64,000 nt of DNA from Blattamonas nauphoetae (lineage: Eukaryota; Preaxostyla; Oxymonadida): positions 1 through 64,000 of the forward strand of contig JARBJD010000321.1 in the NCBI GenBank assembly GCA_033064195.1. The letters run 5' to 3'. This document shows positions 63,000-64,000 of the stretch, piece by piece (the first letter of the stretch is position 1; every line of letters starts with the position of its first letter). The position numbers and the translations under genes are program-made. Under the pieces are notes generated by a model, which was given only the letters and a program-made list of their open reading frames with translations, did not search any database and was not told where the DNA came from.

Positions 63000-64000
63000 A
63001 TGGGTGCTGGTGATTCGAAGATATCCTCCTCTACTGATTGTCCAAGCCCTGGTATCTCTTCCCACATCTTTTCACATTCTCCAGACTGTTCACCTTTCCT
63101 AAATTGGCAATTGAATCTGAAAGAATCTGAATCCCAAAAGGTCGTCGTTTTTCGATCTCTCGTTGCCACTGTGAAGATCCAGCCTTCGCTTGATGTCTCT
63201 CTGGAGGCAAAAGCCGTGGAGTTTCTAAAATCTGTGAATCCACTGAATCAACAATCCGCAGATGCTTTTCTCAGTCGCCTTGCCTCGAGTTCTGAAGACT
63301 ATTTGACAGACATCATCCAACCAATGATAGTGCTCATTTCTTCAGCCAGTCAACCCATCACCACTGCTACAATAGAGATGCTCAGAACTCTGATCATTTT
63401 CTGTTCTCCAAAACACCGTCTCGCCCTCTTCAAAGCTGATCTGATCCCTCAACTCATCACCACTCTCCATCCACAGTCTCTTCCTTTTGCAGAAACTGAA
63501 GATATCCACGCTTGTCTCATTTCAAACATCACTTCTTCTTTCTGGCTCGCAACTCCGGATAGTCTCACACAACTCAGAATTAAAGATCGGAATGAACAAC
63601 AAGCTGTTCACAAGACGGTTTTGAAGCAAGTTCTCTCCCCTTTGGAGAAGTATATTTACCATTTGTGCACAAACCGCTTTTCGATCATCGATGGGGACCA
63701 ATCTGATGCATTTCTATCCCTTCTTACTCTTCTCCTCCGAATATGTCCATCTTATGAACCGACAATGGGATTTGTTCTTCATATGCCAGTCATTCTCACG
63801 ATCCCAAGTTGCCTCACAATCATCGAATATGATGGTTCACTCCCGCCTTATCTGTCTTTCATGAGGGATTCCCAGCGAGAATGGAACAGAAAAAGGGGAG
63901 AACCACGACAGATGGGGAAGATAGTGCATCGGATGTTGAGAATGGAGGGCATCGAAGATGTGAATGAGACAATGCTCCAAAACGACCAAAAGACATACGG
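63000..64000 (+). CDS. FamA copy F, intact but cut by the window end
   Basis: From the ATG at 63000 (placed by the upstream motif and by alignment with copies B and C) the frame is open for 333 codons to the window edge, lacking only the expected ~20 C-terminal residues. Blocks in family order: Ser-rich leader with CSPFLNWQ, VVVFRSLVATVK, LDVSLEAKAVEF, ADAFLSRLASSSEDY, VLISSASQPITTAT, LIPQLITTLHPQSL, LKQVLSPLEKYIYHL, FSIIDGDQS, MGFVLHMPVILTI, REWNRKRGEPRQMGK and MLRMEGIEDV. No signal peptide or transmembrane helix; probably an all-helical cytoplasmic protein. No known domain. It is the best reference for the family here. Confidence 0.82.
   Translation, partial: MGAGDSKISSSTDCPSPGISSHIFSHSPDCSPFLNWQLNLKESESQKVVVFRSLVATVKIQPSLDVSLEAKAVEFLKSVNPLNQQSADAFLSRLASSSEDYLTDIIQPMIVLISSASQPITTATIEMLRTLIIFCSPKHRLALFKADLIPQLITTLHPQSLPFAETEDIHACLISNITSSFWLATPDSLTQLRIKDRNEQQAVHKTVLKQVLSPLEKYIYHLCTNRFSIIDGDQSDAFLSLLTLLLRICPSYEPTMGFVLHMPVILTIPSCLTIIEYDGSLPPYLSFMRDSQREWNRKRGEPRQMGKIVHRMLRMEGIEDVNETMLQNDQKTY

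Noticed and set aside
1-64000. CRISPR arrays, bacterial operons, Shine-Dalgarno sites
   Set aside because: The tandem arrays have no spacers, genes have introns, and no prokaryotic organisation is seen.
1-64000. Telomeric repeats or rRNA genes
   Set aside because: No short G-rich telomere unit and no rRNA-like conserved block was found.

Overview
This window looks like nuclear DNA of a flagellated protist with short spliceosomal introns, large lineage-specific gene families and heavy transposon load. The compact GT-AG introns (31-108 bp), the standard stop codons, and families of large beta-helix surface receptors with degenerate kinase tails suggest an oxymonad (Preaxostyla), perhaps a Blattamonas-like species. 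That assignment is inference from gene style; no rRNA or conserved marker gene is present.

Layout. 1-1000 is a 23/24-bp satellite. 1040-2525 is a decayed minus-strand fragment of a beta-helix receptor gene. 4000-15200 and 56350-64000 carry dispersed copies of an unrecognised ~350-aa gene family (here FamA: A 4006, B 9440, C 13430, D about 56350, F 63000) with shared downstream flanks and further decayed copies; copy F is open to the window end, the others are truncated, interrupted or carry stops. An 11-bp motif lies 36-37 bp before the ATG of copies B, C and F. 17205-33690 holds a tandem pair of intron-bearing genes (G1, G2). G2 is nearly intact; G1 is split by a 482-bp inverted-repeat element (M1), a 3.8-kb inverted-repeat element carrying a captured beta-helix gene fragment (T1) and a DIRS retroelement (D1). 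G2 preserves the empty sites. 34640-41597 is a minus-strand host gene (H) split by a second DIRS element (D2). 41816-44335 is a divergent intron-rich gene (J) split by a second T-type element (T2). 46714-52122 is an intact 1802-codon membrane protein: signal peptide, beta-helix, tandem Ig-like units, one transmembrane helix and a cytoplasmic pseudokinase-like tail. 53502-56346 contains two adjacent large inverted repeats with ~500-bp arms.

Most notable: (i) G1 and G2 are almost identical in introns and flanking exons but strongly diverged in exon 3, with the change occurring at the splice borders, as if exon 3 were a variable cassette; (ii) at least two unrelated inverted-repeat transposon families (P with an 11-bp target duplication; T1/T2 with 8-bp duplications) lack a visible transposase and carry host-like coding fragments, i.e. 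Pack-type gene capture; (iii) several insertion events can be proved inside the window because paralogous empty sites are present.
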